A stretch of 51,040 bases of DNA, from assembly GCA_020723085.1 (NCBI GenBank), contig DYJN01000022.1, forward strand, positions 1 through 51,040, read 5' to 3'. Under the pieces are notes generated by a model, which was given only the letters and a program-made list of their open reading frames with translations, ran no database searches and was not told the origin of the DNA. Each line of letters begins with the position of its first letter. The stretch's first letter is position 1. This stretch comes from Arcobacter sp. (GTDB taxonomy: Bacteria > Acidobacteriota > Terriglobia > Bryobacterales > Bryobacteraceae). Both the position numbers and the translations under genes were made by a program. Shown in pieces: positions 33,932-44,774 of this stretch.

Positions 33932-35068
33932 ATGTCACTTGACGACCAACGCGTGCCGGAGCAGCAGAGCTTCCTCTACGAGAGCCTGCAGCCCAGGGCG
34001 CGGATCTGGCTGGACTTTGGAGTCGTGGACCGCATCGCGGCGGAGGCGCTGCGGGGCCTGAGCGCGCTTCCGCGCCGGGGCATCGAAGTCGGCGGCATTC
34101 TTCTTGGCCGCGTGGCGGCATCGGCTTCGGCCACCGCCATTCACATTGAGGACTCCGTTCCATTCGAATGCGAGCACCTCTACGGGCCGAATTTTCATCT
34201 TTCGCCCAAGGATCGCGACGCGCTGTCAGAGCTTCTCGCGGGCGCGAGCTCCCGGCGGCCGCGCCTTCAGGCGGTTGGCCTGTACCGGACGCATACGCGG
34301 GGGGATCTCGAACTGACGGCGGAAGACGTCGAGTTGCTGGACGCATTCTTTCCGGGCGCCTATGCCCTGTGCCTGATGGTGAAGCCCTACGCCACAAGGC
34401 CCGCCGAGGCGGGTTTCTTCATACGAACATCGGGCCGGTTCCGTCCCGGCCCTCCTGGCTCCAGCTTCGTTTTCCGGCGCAAAGAGATGGGGGGAGGCGC
34501 GACGCCGCGGGGCGCCGCCGCGCCGGCGGCCAGCCCCGCGGAAGAGACCGGCGAAGAGCCTGCCGGCAGCGCAGCACCCGCCGCGATCGAGACGGAACTG
34601 CCCGACGAGGAAGCGCCCGCGCCTCCGCAAAGCTCCTACACGTGGCTCTGGGTGATTGCCCTGATCACGTTTCTTCTCGCGGGGGTGGCCATCGGCGTGC
34701 AGATCGCGGGCGGCGTCTCCCGGGCTGCCCCGCCGCCGCCTTCGGCTGATCCGTTCACTCTCGGGCTGTCCGCCATGCAGTTTGGCGACGCCATCCATTT
34801 CCGCTGGAATCCGAAAGCCCCGGCGCTGGAAGCGTGCCAGAGCGCCTCTCTCGTGATCCGGGATGGCGACAACACCAAGATCCTGGATCTGCGCAAGGAA
34901 GACCTCGCCCGCGGCGCCCTGATTTACCGCTATGTCAGCGCCGACGTGCAATTCCGCATGGAGGCCATTCTCTCTCCGGGCAATCTCGTTTCTGAGTCGC
35001 TCCAGCTCCGCCTGCTGCCGCCGCAGGAGGCGCCGGCCGAGCCCGCAGCGGGCGATTCGCTAAAATGA
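33932..35068 (+). CDS. Membrane-anchored MPN/JAB-like domain protein
   Basis: The 378-residue protein has an N-terminal domain (about 20-180) resembling MPN/JAB folds: GIEVGGILLGRV has the catalytic-glutamate context, and VGLYRTHTRGDLELTAEDVELL is in the H-x-H...S-x-x-D position. The first zinc His is Arg here (R-T-H) and Ser is Thr, so the JAMM site is incomplete. A Pro/Ala/Glu linker leads to one transmembrane helix (about 235-257) and a ~110-residue extracytoplasmic C-terminal domain. Its stop overlaps the ATG of the first signal peptidase (ATGA), so the three genes are coupled. Proteolytic or ubiquitin-like function is unproven. Confidence 0.7.
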   Translation: MSLDDQRVPEQQSFLYESLQPRARIWLDFGVVDRIAAEALRGLSALPRRGIEVGGILLGRVAASASATAIHIEDSVPFECEHLYGPNFHLSPKDRDALSELLAGASSRRPRLQAVGLYRTHTRGDLELTAEDVELLDAFFPGAYALCLMVKPYATRPAEAGFFIRTSGRFRPGPPGSSFVFRRKEMGGGATPRGAAAPAASPAEETGEEPAGSAAPAAIETELPDEEAPAPPQSSYTWLWVIALITFLLAGVAIGVQIAGGVSRAAPPPPSADPFTLGLSAMQFGDAIHFRWNPKAPALEACQSASLVIRDGDNTKILDLRKEDLARGALIYRYVSADVQFRMEAILSPGNLVSESLQLRLLPPQEAPAEPAAGDSLK

Positions 35069-35889
35069 CAAGGGTGACGCCGGAGATCCCGCCAGTCCAG
35101 CCCGAGCCTGCACAACAGCCCGAGCCGGCGCCGCAGGGCGAAGCCCCGGCGGTTGCCGCCGCGCCGGCGCGCCACGCGCTCTCGGAGTGGGTGATTACGA
35201 TCATCCTGCTGCTGTTCGGCACCACCACGCTTCTGCAGGCATTCGTGATCCCCACCGGTTCGATGGAGGACAGCCTGCTGATCGGGGACCATCTGCTGGT
35301 GGACAAGCTGGCTTACGCTCCTGCCGGCGCCCTGAGCCGCCGCCTGCTGCCCTACACGCCGGTCCGCCGCGGCGACATCGTCGTCTTCCGCTATCCGGCA
35401 GACGTACGGCAGACCTTCGTCAAGCGCGTCATCGGCGTGCCAGGCGACCGCATCCGGATCGTCAACAAGGACGTGTTCCTCAACGGGCGGCGGCTGGAGG
35501 AGCCATACAAGGTCCACAAGACCAGCTACATTGATTCTTACCGCGACAACTTCCCCTCCGAGCCCAATACGCGCATCGACGCGCGCGCCCGGGAGATGCT
35601 GGAGCGGCAGGTGGAGAACGGAGAGATCGTCGTGCCGCCAGAGCGCTATTTTGTGCTCGGCGACAACCGCGACTCCAGCCTCGACTCCCGTTACTGGGGC
35701 TTCGTGCCCCGCGGCAACATCATCGGCAAGCCGCTTCTGATTTACTGGTCCTACGACGCGCCCACGCACCGTCTGGCCGGGCCGGGCTTTCAGTTCGAGC
35801 ACTGGAAGGATCTCGCCGCGAACTTTGTGACCAAAACGCGCTGGCGCCGCACATTCTTGCTGATCCGCGGCCACGCCATGCAGCCATAA
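35065..35889 (+). CDS. lepB: Type I signal peptidase, first of a tandem pair
   Basis: The 274-residue membrane serine protease removes signal peptides. A Pro/Gln/Glu-rich cytosolic N-terminus of ~35 residues precedes one TM helix (about 42-60). The catalytic Ser is in PTGSME (S66) and the general-base Lys in TFVKRVIG (K120). Box E is present as GDNRDSSLDSRYWGFV. All essential residues are intact. It overlaps the upstream MPN-like gene by 4 bp and is followed 12 bp later by a second copy. Confidence 0.95.
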   Translation: MTRVTPEIPPVQPEPAQQPEPAPQGEAPAVAAAPARHALSEWVITIILLLFGTTTLLQAFVIPTGSMEDSLLIGDHLLVDKLAYAPAGALSRRLLPYTPVRRGDIVVFRYPADVRQTFVKRVIGVPGDRIRIVNKDVFLNGRRLEEPYKVHKTSYIDSYRDNFPSEPNTRIDARAREMLERQVENGEIVVPPERYFVLGDNRDSSLDSRYWGFVPRGNIIGKPLLIYWSYDAPTHRLAGPGFQFEHWKDLAANFVTKTRWRRTFLLIRGHAMQP

Positions 35890-35901
35890 CGCAGTTCCGC
35901 C

Positions 35902-36699
35902 ATGAAGAATTCCTCGAAAAAGACCGCCACGCCGCCGGAAAAGAAAGAAGAGTTCAAGCCGGATTTCGCTGAAAAGGTCCGCGCTTTCGTCTCCGAGTGG
36001 GCCGTCACCATCGTCCTGTTGCTGTTCGGCACCACCACGCTGCTGCAGGCGTTCGTCGTCCCCACGGGCTCGATGGAGGACACCGTGCTCATCGGCGATC
36101 ACATGTTCGTCGACAAGCTCGCCTACTCTCCCGCCGGTCCCATCAGCAGGTTCCTGCTGCCCTATGTGGACGTGAAGCGCGGCGACATCGTGGTTTTCAG
36201 GTTTCCCGTCAATCCCCGCGAGAATTACATCAAGCGGATCGTCGGCGTGCCCGGCGACCGCATCCGCGTGGTCAACAAGCAGCTTTACCTGAACGGCAAG
36301 GCTGTGGAAGAGCCCTATGTCGTCCACAAGACGCCATACGTGGATTCCTACCGCGACAATTTCCCATCCGAGCCGAACACGCGGCTGGCCGAAGCCGCCT
36401 ATGACATGCTGGCCCATCACGTCGTCAACGGGGAGGTGGTGGTGCCGCCGGGCGCCTACTTCGCCATGGGCGACAACCGGGACAACTCGCTCGACTCGCG
36501 CTACTGGGGCTTTGTCCCGCGCGAGAACATCATCGGCAAGCCTTCCATCATCTTCTGGTCTTACGACACCAGCACGGAGCGGCTCGCCGATCCGAATTTC
36601 ATCTCCATTGACCACCTCATCGATCTCGGGCTGAATTTCTTCACCAAGACGCGCTGGAAGCGCACATTGATGGTTCCGAAGAGCTATCCGCTGGGCTGA
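35902..36699 (+). CDS. lepB: Type I signal peptidase, second copy
   Basis: The 265-residue paralogue of the preceding gene is strongly similar along the whole length from the TM segment (LLFGTTTLLQAFV in both). It carries S57 in PTGSME, K111 in YIKRIVG and box E GDNRDNSLDSRYWGFV. The N-terminus differs: Lys/Glu-rich (MKNSSKKTATPPEKKEE) instead of Pro/Gln-rich. The tandem arrangement suggests local duplication with possible specialisation for different exported substrates. Confidence 0.95.
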   Translation: MKNSSKKTATPPEKKEEFKPDFAEKVRAFVSEWAVTIVLLLFGTTTLLQAFVVPTGSMEDTVLIGDHMFVDKLAYSPAGPISRFLLPYVDVKRGDIVVFRFPVNPRENYIKRIVGVPGDRIRVVNKQLYLNGKAVEEPYVVHKTPYVDSYRDNFPSEPNTRLAEAAYDMLAHHVVNGEVVVPPGAYFAMGDNRDNSLDSRYWGFVPRENIIGKPSIIFWSYDTSTERLADPNFISIDHLIDLGLNFFTKTRWKRTLMVPKSYPLG

Positions 36700-36709
36700 G
36701 GCGGCGCCG

Positions 36710-37948
36710 TCAGTCGTCCGGCAGCGTGTCCCGGTCCCGGAGCCCGAGCAGGTAGAGAATCCCGTCCAGCCCCATGGCGGAGATCGACTGCCCTGCGCCG
36801 GCGCGCACCGCGGGCTTGGCGCGGAAGGCGATACCCAGCCCTGCCAGCCTCAGCATGGGCAGGTCATTCGCGCCATCGCCGACGGCGATGCACTGCTCCA
36901 GATCCAGGCCCTGTTCAGCCGCCAGCGCCCGCAGCCGCCGCGCCTTCTCCGCGCCGTCCACAACCGGCGGCGCCACTTCTCCCGTTACCACGCCGTCCCG
37001 CACGGCCAGAGTATTGGCATGGAGATGATCAATGCCCAGCCTCGCCTGAAGCACGCGTCCGAAGAAGGTGAAGCCGCCTGACAGGATCGCCATGCGGTAG
37101 CCCAGCCGCTTCAGCGTCCGGGTAAGCCGCTCCGCACCCTCCGTCAGGGGGATCCTCTCAACCACCCTCCCGAGCGCCTCTTCCCGCAGTCCGCGCAGCA
37201 GGGCCACGCGCTGCCGGAAGGCCTGCTCGAAATCCAGCTCGCCGCGCATGGCCGCTTCCGTCACGCGCCGGACCTGTTCGCCCACGCCGGCTTCGGCGGC
37301 CAGCTCGTCGATCACTTCGCCTTGAATGAGCGTCGAATCCATGTCGAACGCCACCAGGCGCCGGTGCCGCCGCCACACCGAGTCGTGCTGAAACGCAATG
37401 TCGATGCCGCTCAAGCCCGCCAGAGCCGCCAGCGCCGTGCGCAGCGCGCCCTCGTCGGGTTCGCGGGCCGGCTCGGCGGCGCTCGCCGTGATCTCCACGC
37501 AGGAGCGCGGCCCGGCCTGCTCCGCCTCCAGCGGTACGCGCGCCGACAGCCGGTCGATGCGGTCGATGTTCAAACCGGCGCGGGCGATCTCTCCCGCCAG
37601 GGCCGCCAGGTGATGAGCCTCCAGCCTTCTTCCCAGCGCCGTAATGATGTAGCGCCGCTTGCGCTGCTGCCTCACCCACTCCGCGTAGCGTTCGGCGCTG
37701 ACCTCCGTGAACCGCGCCTGCACGCCCAGACGATGCGCCTCCAGCAGCAGATCCGTCATCAGGGTGGAAGCGCGCAGGGTGACGCCGAGCTCGATGAGTA
37801 TGCCGAGCGCGAGCGCGTCGTGGATCACAGCCTGGCCGATGTCCAGCACGCGCGCGCCGTGATGCGCCAGCACGGAAGTCAGCGCATGGGTCACGCCCGG
37901 CCGGTCCTGGCCCGTGATGTGGACCAGCAGTGCTCCGGTGCTCTCCAT
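36710..37948 (-). CDS. serB: Phosphoserine phosphatase with N-terminal ACT domains
   Basis: The 412-residue HAD hydrolase performs the last step of serine synthesis. The N-terminal ACT-like regulatory part has ITGQDRPGVTHALTSVLA near residue 10 and a second copy near residue 100 (RRYIITALGRRLEAHHLAALA). The catalytic domain has DMDST (nucleophile and acid Asp), LSGGF (motif II Ser), DGAEKARRL (motif III Lys) and GDGANDLPML (motif IV). The C-terminus is GLDGILYLLGLRDRD. ATG 37948 is chosen; ATG 37960 has the GAGGAG directly abutting it. Last gene of the lysS / LolC-like / serB minus-strand run. Confidence 0.94.
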   Translation of the reverse strand: MESTGALLVHITGQDRPGVTHALTSVLAHHGARVLDIGQAVIHDALALGILIELGVTLRASTLMTDLLLEAHRLGVQARFTEVSAERYAEWVRQQRKRRYIITALGRRLEAHHLAALAGEIARAGLNIDRIDRLSARVPLEAEQAGPRSCVEITASAAEPAREPDEGALRTALAALAGLSGIDIAFQHDSVWRRHRRLVAFDMDSTLIQGEVIDELAAEAGVGEQVRRVTEAAMRGELDFEQAFRQRVALLRGLREEALGRVVERIPLTEGAERLTRTLKRLGYRMAILSGGFTFFGRVLQARLGIDHLHANTLAVRDGVVTGEVAPPVVDGAEKARRLRALAAEQGLDLEQCIAVGDGANDLPMLRLAGLGIAFRAKPAVRAGAGQSISAMGLDGILYLLGLRDRDTLPDD

Positions 37949-37994
37949 GGATCGCCCCATCTCCTCGCCCGGCCGGCGCCGCGCCTGCATCCCC

Positions 37995-39214
37995 TTATTC
38001 GTAGCGCAATGTCTCCGCGGGCGCCACCGATGCCGCCGCGCGCGCCGGATACCAGGCGGCCAGCAGAGCCACCGCCAGCGCCAGCGCCGCAATCCAAAGC
38101 GAATCGGCCCAGCGCGGATCGAACGGCACATACGACAGCGAATAGATCTCTTCGTCAATCCGGATCCAGCGGTAGCGCCCCGCCAGCAGGCTCAGCGTGT
38201 AGCCCAGCGCCAGCCCGATCAGCGCGCCGCCGGCGGCCACCATCAGGCCCTGCCAGACGAAGACGCGCGCGATCTGCGCCCGCCGCGCGCCCATCGACAG
38301 CAGCACGGCGATGTCGCGCTTTTTCTCCATTACGCGCAGGAACAGCGCCGTCAGGATGTTCAGCGCCGCCACGAGCTGGATCAGCGAAATGGTGATCACG
38401 GACACGATCTTTTCCATCCGCAGCGCGTTCAGCAGTTGCCGGTTCTGCTCCATCCAGTGCGTCGCGCCAAGTTCGGGACCCGCCGCAGCCTCGGCCAGGC
38501 GCGCCGCCTCCGGCGCCTTCGCGGGATCGTCGAGCTTCAGCTCGATCGCATTGACGACGTCCGGCAGCGCCAGCGCGCGCTGCGCCTGCTCGACGGTGGT
38601 CAGCGCCAGCTGGTTGTCGAGGTCGTAAAAGCCCGACTCGAACACCGCCGCCACGCGGAAGCGGAATTCCACCGGACGCATGCCGAACGGCGTCATCTCG
38701 CCCTGCGGGCTCAGGATGCGCACGACGTCGCCCGGACGCATGCCAATGCGCTCCGCCAGGCGGGCGCCGAGCACGACGCCCGGCAGCCCCCGCACGTCAT
38801 CCATCCGCTCCACGCCGCCTCCGCGGATGTGCGCCCGCAGCTCCTGCGAATCCAGCCGCGTGCCCTTGAGCGTCGCTTCCGCCGATTGCAGCGGACCCGA
38901 CGCCAGCACCTTGCCATACAGGGCAGGCGAGGCTTCTCTTACTCCGCGGATCCGCGCCAGCCTGGACGTGATCTCCCGCCACTGCCCGATGCCCGTCGAA
39001 GGCGTCTTCTCGAGCAGCGCGACGTGGGGCGTCGCGCCGAGCAGGCTCTCTTCCAGCGCCCGGCGGAAGCCGCTGTTGATCGCCAGCGCGATCACCAGCG
39101 CCATCACCCCCGCCGCCACGCCCGCCACCGACACCGCCGTCACCAGCGGGATCACCGCCTGCCGGCGCTTCGCCAGCAGATAGCGGGCGGCGACGAACCA
39201 CTCAAAAGTCCGGG

Positions 39215-39218
<4 letters not shown>
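37995..39218 (-). CDS. LolC/LolE-type lipoprotein-releasing ABC permease (FtsX family)
   Basis: The 407-residue protein has the LolC/E topology: TM1 near 22-45 after [29 protein letters not shown], a large periplasmic domain (about 50-260), and three C-terminal helices with [23 protein letters not shown]. The cytosolic coupling segment is the conserved E-K-x-x-x-I-A-x-L-x-x-x-G-A. It would extract lipoproteins from the inner membrane with a LolD ATPase. No LolD gene is adjacent in this window. It overlaps lysS by 4 bp (ATGA), so the two are coupled. Confidence 0.88.
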
Positions 39219-40723
<1,505 letters not shown>

Positions 40724-40750
40724 TGCGGGACTCCTTTGGGGGAAACCTTC

Positions 40751-40758
40751 ATTATAAT
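40751..40758. promoter_or_regulatory. Palindromic -10 box shared by lysS and the divergent GT2 gene
   Basis: ATTATAAT is its own reverse complement, so TATAAT is read on both strands. On the plus strand a start about 7 bases downstream falls on a TTG (40766) in the GT2 frame. On the minus strand a start near 40744 lies upstream of the lysS AAAGGAG. No good -35 is seen on either side. Only 33 bp separate the two annotated start codons. Confidence 0.6.
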
Positions 40759-41491
40759 GGGACACTTGCGGTCGCTCAGCATCGTGATCCCCGCCTACAA
40801 CGAGGAGCAGCGCCTCCCGGCCACCCTGCGCGCGATCGCCGCCTATCTCGAAACAAAGAAGCTCGATTTTGTCGAGATCCTCGTCGTGGACGACGGTTCC
40901 CGCGACCGCACCGCCGGCGTGGTGCGCCAGGCTGCCGCGCGCGACGCCCGCGTGCGCCTGCTCCAGAACCCCGGCAACCGCGGCAAAGGCTATGCCGTCC
41001 GCCACGGCATGCGGGAGGCGCGCGGCGAGTGGGTCCTGTTCACCGACGCCGACCTGTCGGCGCCCGTTGAGGATCTCGACCGCCTGGAGCAGTCCGTCGA
41101 GCGGGAGAATGCGGACGGCGCCATCGGCTCGCGCGCCGTGGACCGCAGCCTCGTGCTGAAGCGCCAGCCGCCGTTCCGCGAATTCACCGGCCGCGTGTTC
41201 AACCTCGCCATGCGGCTTGTCACCGGCTTGCCGTACCGCGACACGCAATGCGGTTTCAAGCTCTTCCGGCGCGAGGTGGCGCAATGCGTCGCCGTGCGCC
41301 AGCAGAGCGACGGATTCGGTTTCGACGTCGAGATCCTGTATATCGCCAGGAAGCACGGCTACCGGATCATCGAAGTGCCCGTGCGCTGGGCGAACGTCGA
41401 AGGCACCAAGGTCAGCCTGCTGAAAGGGCTGGAAGCGTTCCTGGATCCGCTGCGCGTCCGGTGGAACGACGCGCGCGGGCTGTACCGTTAA
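40757..41491 (+). CDS. Dolichyl-phosphate-glucose-synthase-like GT2
   Basis: The ~244-residue family 2 glycosyltransferase has [15 protein letters not shown] at the N-terminus, [27 protein letters not shown], the DxD in FTDADLSAP, and a [12 protein letters not shown] acceptor loop. The [17 protein letters not shown] region is typical of the DPG/Alg5-like branch. It lacks C-terminal transmembrane helices, so it is a soluble or peripheral enzyme making polyprenyl-phosphate glucose or similar. ATG 40757 lies inside the TATAAT box, so TTG 40766 may be the true start if that box is used. GH95 follows 4 bp after its stop. Confidence 0.88.
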   Translation: MGHLRSLSIVIPAYNEEQRLPATLRAIAAYLETKKLDFVEILVVDDGSRDRTAGVVRQAAARDARVRLLQNPGNRGKGYAVRHGMREARGEWVLFTDADLSAPVEDLDRLEQSVERENADGAIGSRAVDRSLVLKRQPPFREFTGRVFNLAMRLVTGLPYRDTQCGFKLFRREVAQCVAVRQQSDGFGFDVEILYIARKHGYRIIEVPVRWANVEGTKVSLLKGLEAFLDPLRVRWNDARGLYR

Positions 41492-41494
41492 AGC

Positions 41495-43897
41495 ATGGCT
41501 CTCGACCGCCGCGCCTTTCTCGCCTCGCTGCCTGCATCCGCCGCCGCTCCTTCCGCCGGCAGCGCAGCGCCGCTGCGCCTGTGGTTCCGCACGCCGGCGC
41601 GCCACTTCACGGAATCGCTTCCTCTCGGCAACGGGCGGCTTGGCGCGATGGTCTTTGGGGGCGTGCCCGTGGAGCGCATCGTTCTCAACGAAAGCTCCAT
41701 GTGGTCCGGCTTCGTCGAGGACGCTGACCTGGAAGGCGCGGCTCAGGCGCTTCCTGAAATCCGCCGCCTGCTGATGGAAGGGCGCAACGCCGAAGCCGAG
41801 CAACTGGTCAACCGCCACTTTGTCTGCAAGGGCAGGGGCTCCGGGCATGCCCGCGGCAAGGATCTGCCGTTCGGCTGCTATCAGGCGCTGGGCGAGCTCC
41901 GGATCGAATTCGACCATCCCGGAGAAATCACCGGCTACGTGCGCGAGCTGGACCTGGAGGGCGCAGTGGCGCGCGTTTCCTATGAGTGCGGCGGCGCGCA
42001 CTACGGGCGCGAAGCCATTGCCAGCGCGCCGGCGCAGGCGGTTCTGATCCGGCTCTCCTGCTCACGCCCAGGCGGGCTGCGCTTCCGGGCTGCGCTCAGC
42101 CGCCTGGAGCGTGCGCGGGTCCGTGCGGACGGCGCGCATGCGCTGGTGATGACGGGCGCGCTGGCCGACGGGCGCGGCGGAGACGGCGTTCGGTTCGCCG
42201 CCAGGCTGGAAATTCAGGCGAAAAATGCCCGGATTTTCGCCGAAAATGGCGGAATTCATGTGGAAAATGCCACGGAAGCCGTGCTCACCGTTACAGCTGC
42301 CACCAATTATTTACGCTTCGCGAAACTTTCCCCTCGAGACCCGCTGCGGATCTGCGTCCAACACCAGGACCGCGCGCGCCGGCCCTGGCCGCGGCTGCTG
42401 GAGGAACACGGGGCCGACTACCGCCGCTGGTTCTCGCGATTCGCCATCGATCTGGGGCCCGGCCGCGGCCATCTGCCGCTGCCCGAGCGCCTGCGCCAGG
42501 CCTACGAGACCGGCGGGGATCCGCAACTGGCCGCGCTCTACTGCCAGTATGGCCGCTATCTGCTGATCTCGAGTTCGCGCCCCGGCGGGCTGCCCGCCAA
42601 CCTGCAAGGCGTCTGGGCTGAGGAGCTGCAGACGCCCTGGAACGGCGACTGGCACCTCAACATCAACGTGCAGATGAACTACTGGCCCGCCGAAGTCACC
42701 GGCCTCGGCGAGCTGCACGAGCCGCTGTTCGCGCTCGCGGAAAGCCTGGTCCAGCCGGGATCGAAGACCGCGCGCGCGTATTACGGCGCCCGCGGCTGGG
42801 TGGCGCACACGATCACGAATGCATGGGGCTTCACCGCGCCGGGCGAGCAGGCAAGCTGGGGCGCCACTTCCGGCGGCTCCGGCTGGCTGTGCCAGCACCT
42901 GTGGGAGCACTTTCTGTTCACGCGTGACCGGGAGTTCCTGCGGCGCGTGTGGCCGGTGCTCGAAGGCGCCGCCCGGTTCTATGCTGACATGCTGATTGAG
43001 GAGCCGCGGCACGGCTGGCTGGTCACTGCTCCCGCCAATTCGCCGGAAAACTCGTTCATTCTGTCCGATGGCCGGCGCGCCGCCATCTGCATGGGGCCTG
43101 CGTTCGACATGCAGCTGCTGCGGTATCTGTTCACTGCCGTGATCGAGGCTTCGCGCATCCTGGAAACGGGCGGCGAACTGCGCCGCGAGCTGGAACAGAA
43201 GCGCGCGCGGCTGGCTCCCAGCCGCGTAGCCAGCGATGGCCGCCTGATGGAGTGGCTGGAAGAATACAAAGAAGCGGAGCCGCAGCACCGCCATGTCTCG
43301 CATCTTTGGGGGCTGCATCCGGGTTCGGAGATCACGCCCGAGGAGGCGCCGGAGTTGGCCGCCGCGGCAAGGAAATCGCTGGAGGGGCGGGGCGATGGGG
43401 GCACCGGATGGTCGCTCGCCTGGAAGGTGAATTTTTGGGCGCGGCTGGGTGAAGGCAACCGCGCGGCGCGGCTGCTGAGGAATTTGTGGAAGCCCGTGCC
43501 GGTGAGCGAGGGCGGCGTACGCATGGCTGGGGGCGGCACGTATCCCAACCTGTTCTGCGCCCATCCGCCCTTCCAGATCGACGGCAACTTCGGCGCAGCG
43601 GCGGGTATCGTCGAAATGCTCGTCCAGAGCCACAACGGCGTGGTGCGGCTGCTGCCCGCGCTGCCGGAAGAGTGGCACGAGGGGCGCGTGAGGGGCGTCC
43701 GTGCGCGGGGCGGGTTCGTGGTGGATCTGGAGTGGCGCGGCGGGCGGCTGGAGGGGGCGCGCATCCGCAGTCTGGCCGGCGGCCGGCTGCGGTTGCGGCA
43801 CGGGGGCCGAACCATCGGGCGGAACACGCGCCCGGGCGGCGTGGTGACAGTCCGGGCGGAGGACTTTCCGCCGCCTCGGAGCCGGCCTCCCCGGTAG
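41495..43897 (+). CDS. Glycoside hydrolase family 95 alpha-L-fucosidase-like enzyme
   Basis: The 800-residue protein starts with a twin-arginine leader ([15 protein letters not shown]). The N-terminal beta-sandwich begins [29 protein letters not shown], a hallmark of GH95. The (alpha/alpha)6 barrel contains [15 protein letters not shown] (Asn pair that positions water), SPENS with the likely acid Glu (E518) and [10 protein letters not shown] (D696), matching the Glu/Asn/Asp layout of characterised 1,2-alpha-L-fucosidases. It would act extracytoplasmically on fucosylated or galactosylated glycans. It lies 4 bp after the GT2 gene, though no functional link is obvious. Confidence 0.93.
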   Translation: MALDRRAFLASLPASAAAPSAGSAAPLRLWFRTPARHFTESLPLGNGRLGAMVFGGVPVERIVLNESSMWSGFVEDADLEGAAQALPEIRRLLMEGRNAEAEQLVNRHFVCKGRGSGHARGKDLPFGCYQALGELRIEFDHPGEITGYVRELDLEGAVARVSYECGGAHYGREAIASAPAQAVLIRLSCSRPGGLRFRAALSRLERARVRADGAHALVMTGALADGRGGDGVRFAARLEIQAKNARIFAENGGIHVENATEAVLTVTAATNYLRFAKLSPRDPLRICVQHQDRARRPWPRLLEEHGADYRRWFSRFAIDLGPGRGHLPLPERLRQAYETGGDPQLAALYCQYGRYLLISSSRPGGLPANLQGVWAEELQTPWNGDWHLNINVQMNYWPAEVTGLGELHEPLFALAESLVQPGSKTARAYYGARGWVAHTITNAWGFTAPGEQASWGATSGGSGWLCQHLWEHFLFTRDREFLRRVWPVLEGAARFYADMLIEEPRHGWLVTAPANSPENSFILSDGRRAAICMGPAFDMQLLRYLFTAVIEASRILETGGELRRELEQKRARLAPSRVASDGRLMEWLEEYKEAEPQHRHVSHLWGLHPGSEITPEEAPELAAAARKSLEGRGDGGTGWSLAWKVNFWARLGEGNRAARLLRNLWKPVPVSEGGVRMAGGGTYPNLFCAHPPFQIDGNFGAAAGIVEMLVQSHNGVVRLLPALPEEWHEGRVRGVRARGGFVVDLEWRGGRLEGARIRSLAGGRLRLRHGGRTIGRNTRPGGVVTVRAEDFPPPRSRPPR

Positions 43898-43913
43898 CTG
43901 CTCGTCCTGCCGT

Positions 43914-43943
43914 TTGACACCCCTCCTGCCCGCTTCCTATACT
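43914..43943 (+). promoter_or_regulatory. Promoter of the rpmH-rnpA-yidD-yidC-jag-mnmE operon
   Basis: TTGACA (43914-43919), an 18-bp spacer and TATACT (43938-43943) form a near-consensus promoter. The expected start is near 43950, giving an 80-base leader before rpmH. Confidence 0.85.
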
Positions 43944-43950
43944 GAAATTT

Positions 43951-44010
43951 GCCCCGATGGCGGGGCGGCGACTCTTTTTGCGCCCGCGGGCCGCGCCTGA
44001 GGCGGCGGGC
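43951..44010 (+). promoter_or_regulatory. Structured leader of the rpmH operon
   Basis: Hairpin 1 is gccccg/cggggc (43951-43956, 43961-43966) with an ATGG loop; it sits at the 5' end of the transcript, and a TTTTT run lies 8 bases further on. Hairpin 2 pairs gcccgc (43982-43987) with gcgggc (44005-44010), with an inner cgcc/ggcg stem, and ends 22 bases before the rpmH ATG. The first could be an attenuator; the second could modulate access to the RBS. Confidence 0.5.
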
Positions 44011-44031
44011 CTCTGACCTCCAGGATTACCG

Positions 44032-44205
44032 ATGCCGAAGAGAACATTTCAGCCGAACAATCGCCGGCGCGCCAAGACGCACGGATTCCGCGCCCGGATG
44101 AAGAACAAGACGGGGCGTGCCGTGCTGGCGCGGCGGCGGGTGCGCGGCCGCTGGAAGCTCACCGTCAGTGACGAACGGGCTGTCCGCTACGCGAAGACCA
44201 AGTAA
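44032..44205 (+). CDS. rpmH: Ribosomal protein L34 with C-terminal extension
   Basis: The 57-residue basic protein reads [20 protein letters not shown] and then [20 protein letters not shown], matching the conserved L34 core. It continues with about 15 residues ([17 protein letters not shown]) beyond the usual end at about residue 44. AGGA is 8-11 bases upstream of the ATG. The last 38 bp overlap the GTG-initiated rnpA frame. First gene of the operon. Confidence 0.96.
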   Translation: MPKRTFQPNNRRRAKTHGFRARMKNKTGRAVLARRRVRGRWKLTVSDERAVRYAKTK

Positions 44206-44560
44206 ACCCGGCGGCGCCGGACTCGAGCGGTTTCCCCGGTCGAAGCGGCTGATCCGCTCCTCCGAGTTCCGGCTCGTTTATGATCGAGGCATCCGCGTCG
44301 TGAGCCCTTACTTCGTCGCCTTCTGCTGGCAGAGCGGCAGCGGGGAGCCGCGCGTGGGTTTCACCGCTCCCCGCTCCTTGGGCAAGGCCGTGGTGCGCAA
44401 CCGCATGCGCCGGCGCCTGAGAGAAACCATCCGCCGCCGCCTCTGCCGCGTGGCGCCCGGATGGTGGATCGTGTTCAACCTTCGCAAGTCCTGCCTCGAC
44501 GCCCCCCAACGGGACCTCGATGCCGCGGTGGACAGGGTGGTTCTTCAATGCGCCTCGTGA
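44168..44560 (+). CDS. rnpA: Ribonuclease P protein component
   Basis: About 130 residues. The core has [46 protein letters not shown] (the RNR signature for RNA binding), and VFNLRKSC near the end. There is no ATG; GTG at 44168, inside rpmH, is the best start, and overlapping rpmH/rnpA arrangements are known in other bacteria. A further in-frame extension to 44117 is possible but is not family-like. It assists the RNase P RNA in tRNA 5' maturation. Its 3' end overlaps yidD by 13 bp. Confidence 0.93.
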   Translation: MTNGLSATRRPSKPGGAGLERFPRSKRLIRSSEFRLVYDRGIRVVSPYFVAFCWQSGSGEPRVGFTAPRSLGKAVVRNRMRRRLRETIRRRLCRVAPGWWIVFNLRKSCLDAPQRDLDAAVDRVVLQCAS

Positions 44561-44757
44561 TCGTTGCAGTGATCCGCGGCTATCAGAAGTGGCTCTCCCC
44601 CTTCCTGCCTTCCTCATGCCGTTTTCATCCCACGTGCAGCGAGTACATGCGCCAGGCTGTAGAGCGCTATGGCGCCTGGCGCGGCGTCTGGATGGGGCTC
44701 AGGCGTCTTGCCCGCTGCCAGCCCCTGTGCGCCGGCGGCTTCGATCCTGTGAAGTGA
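44548..44757 (+). CDS. yidD: Membrane protein insertion efficiency factor YidD
   Basis: The 69-residue protein has the family sequence IRGYQKWLSPFLPSSCRFHPTCSEYM, a conserved Cys pattern (C24, C30 and later CQPLCAGG), and the ending GGFDPVK. An N-terminal amphipathic helix associates with the inner membrane. It lies between rnpA and yidC as usual. Confidence 0.95.
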   Translation: MRLVIVAVIRGYQKWLSPFLPSSCRFHPTCSEYMRQAVERYGAWRGVWMGLRRLARCQPLCAGGFDPVK

Positions 44758-44774
44758 AGTTTTAAGGAGAACGG

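Noticed and set aside
33819-34397. Upstream extension of the rsmI frame
   Set aside because: Arg/Pro-rich shadow of the divergent MPN-like gene; the RsmI family starts at GTLYVVATP.
40724-42001. Upstream extension of the lysS frame
   Set aside because: It lies opposite the GT2 and GH95 genes, and lysS has a clear TTG start with AAAGGAG at 40723.
43898-44031. Replication origin near rpmH
   Set aside because: The rpmH operon often lies near oriC, but no DnaA boxes (TTATCCACA-like) or dnaA gene are seen.
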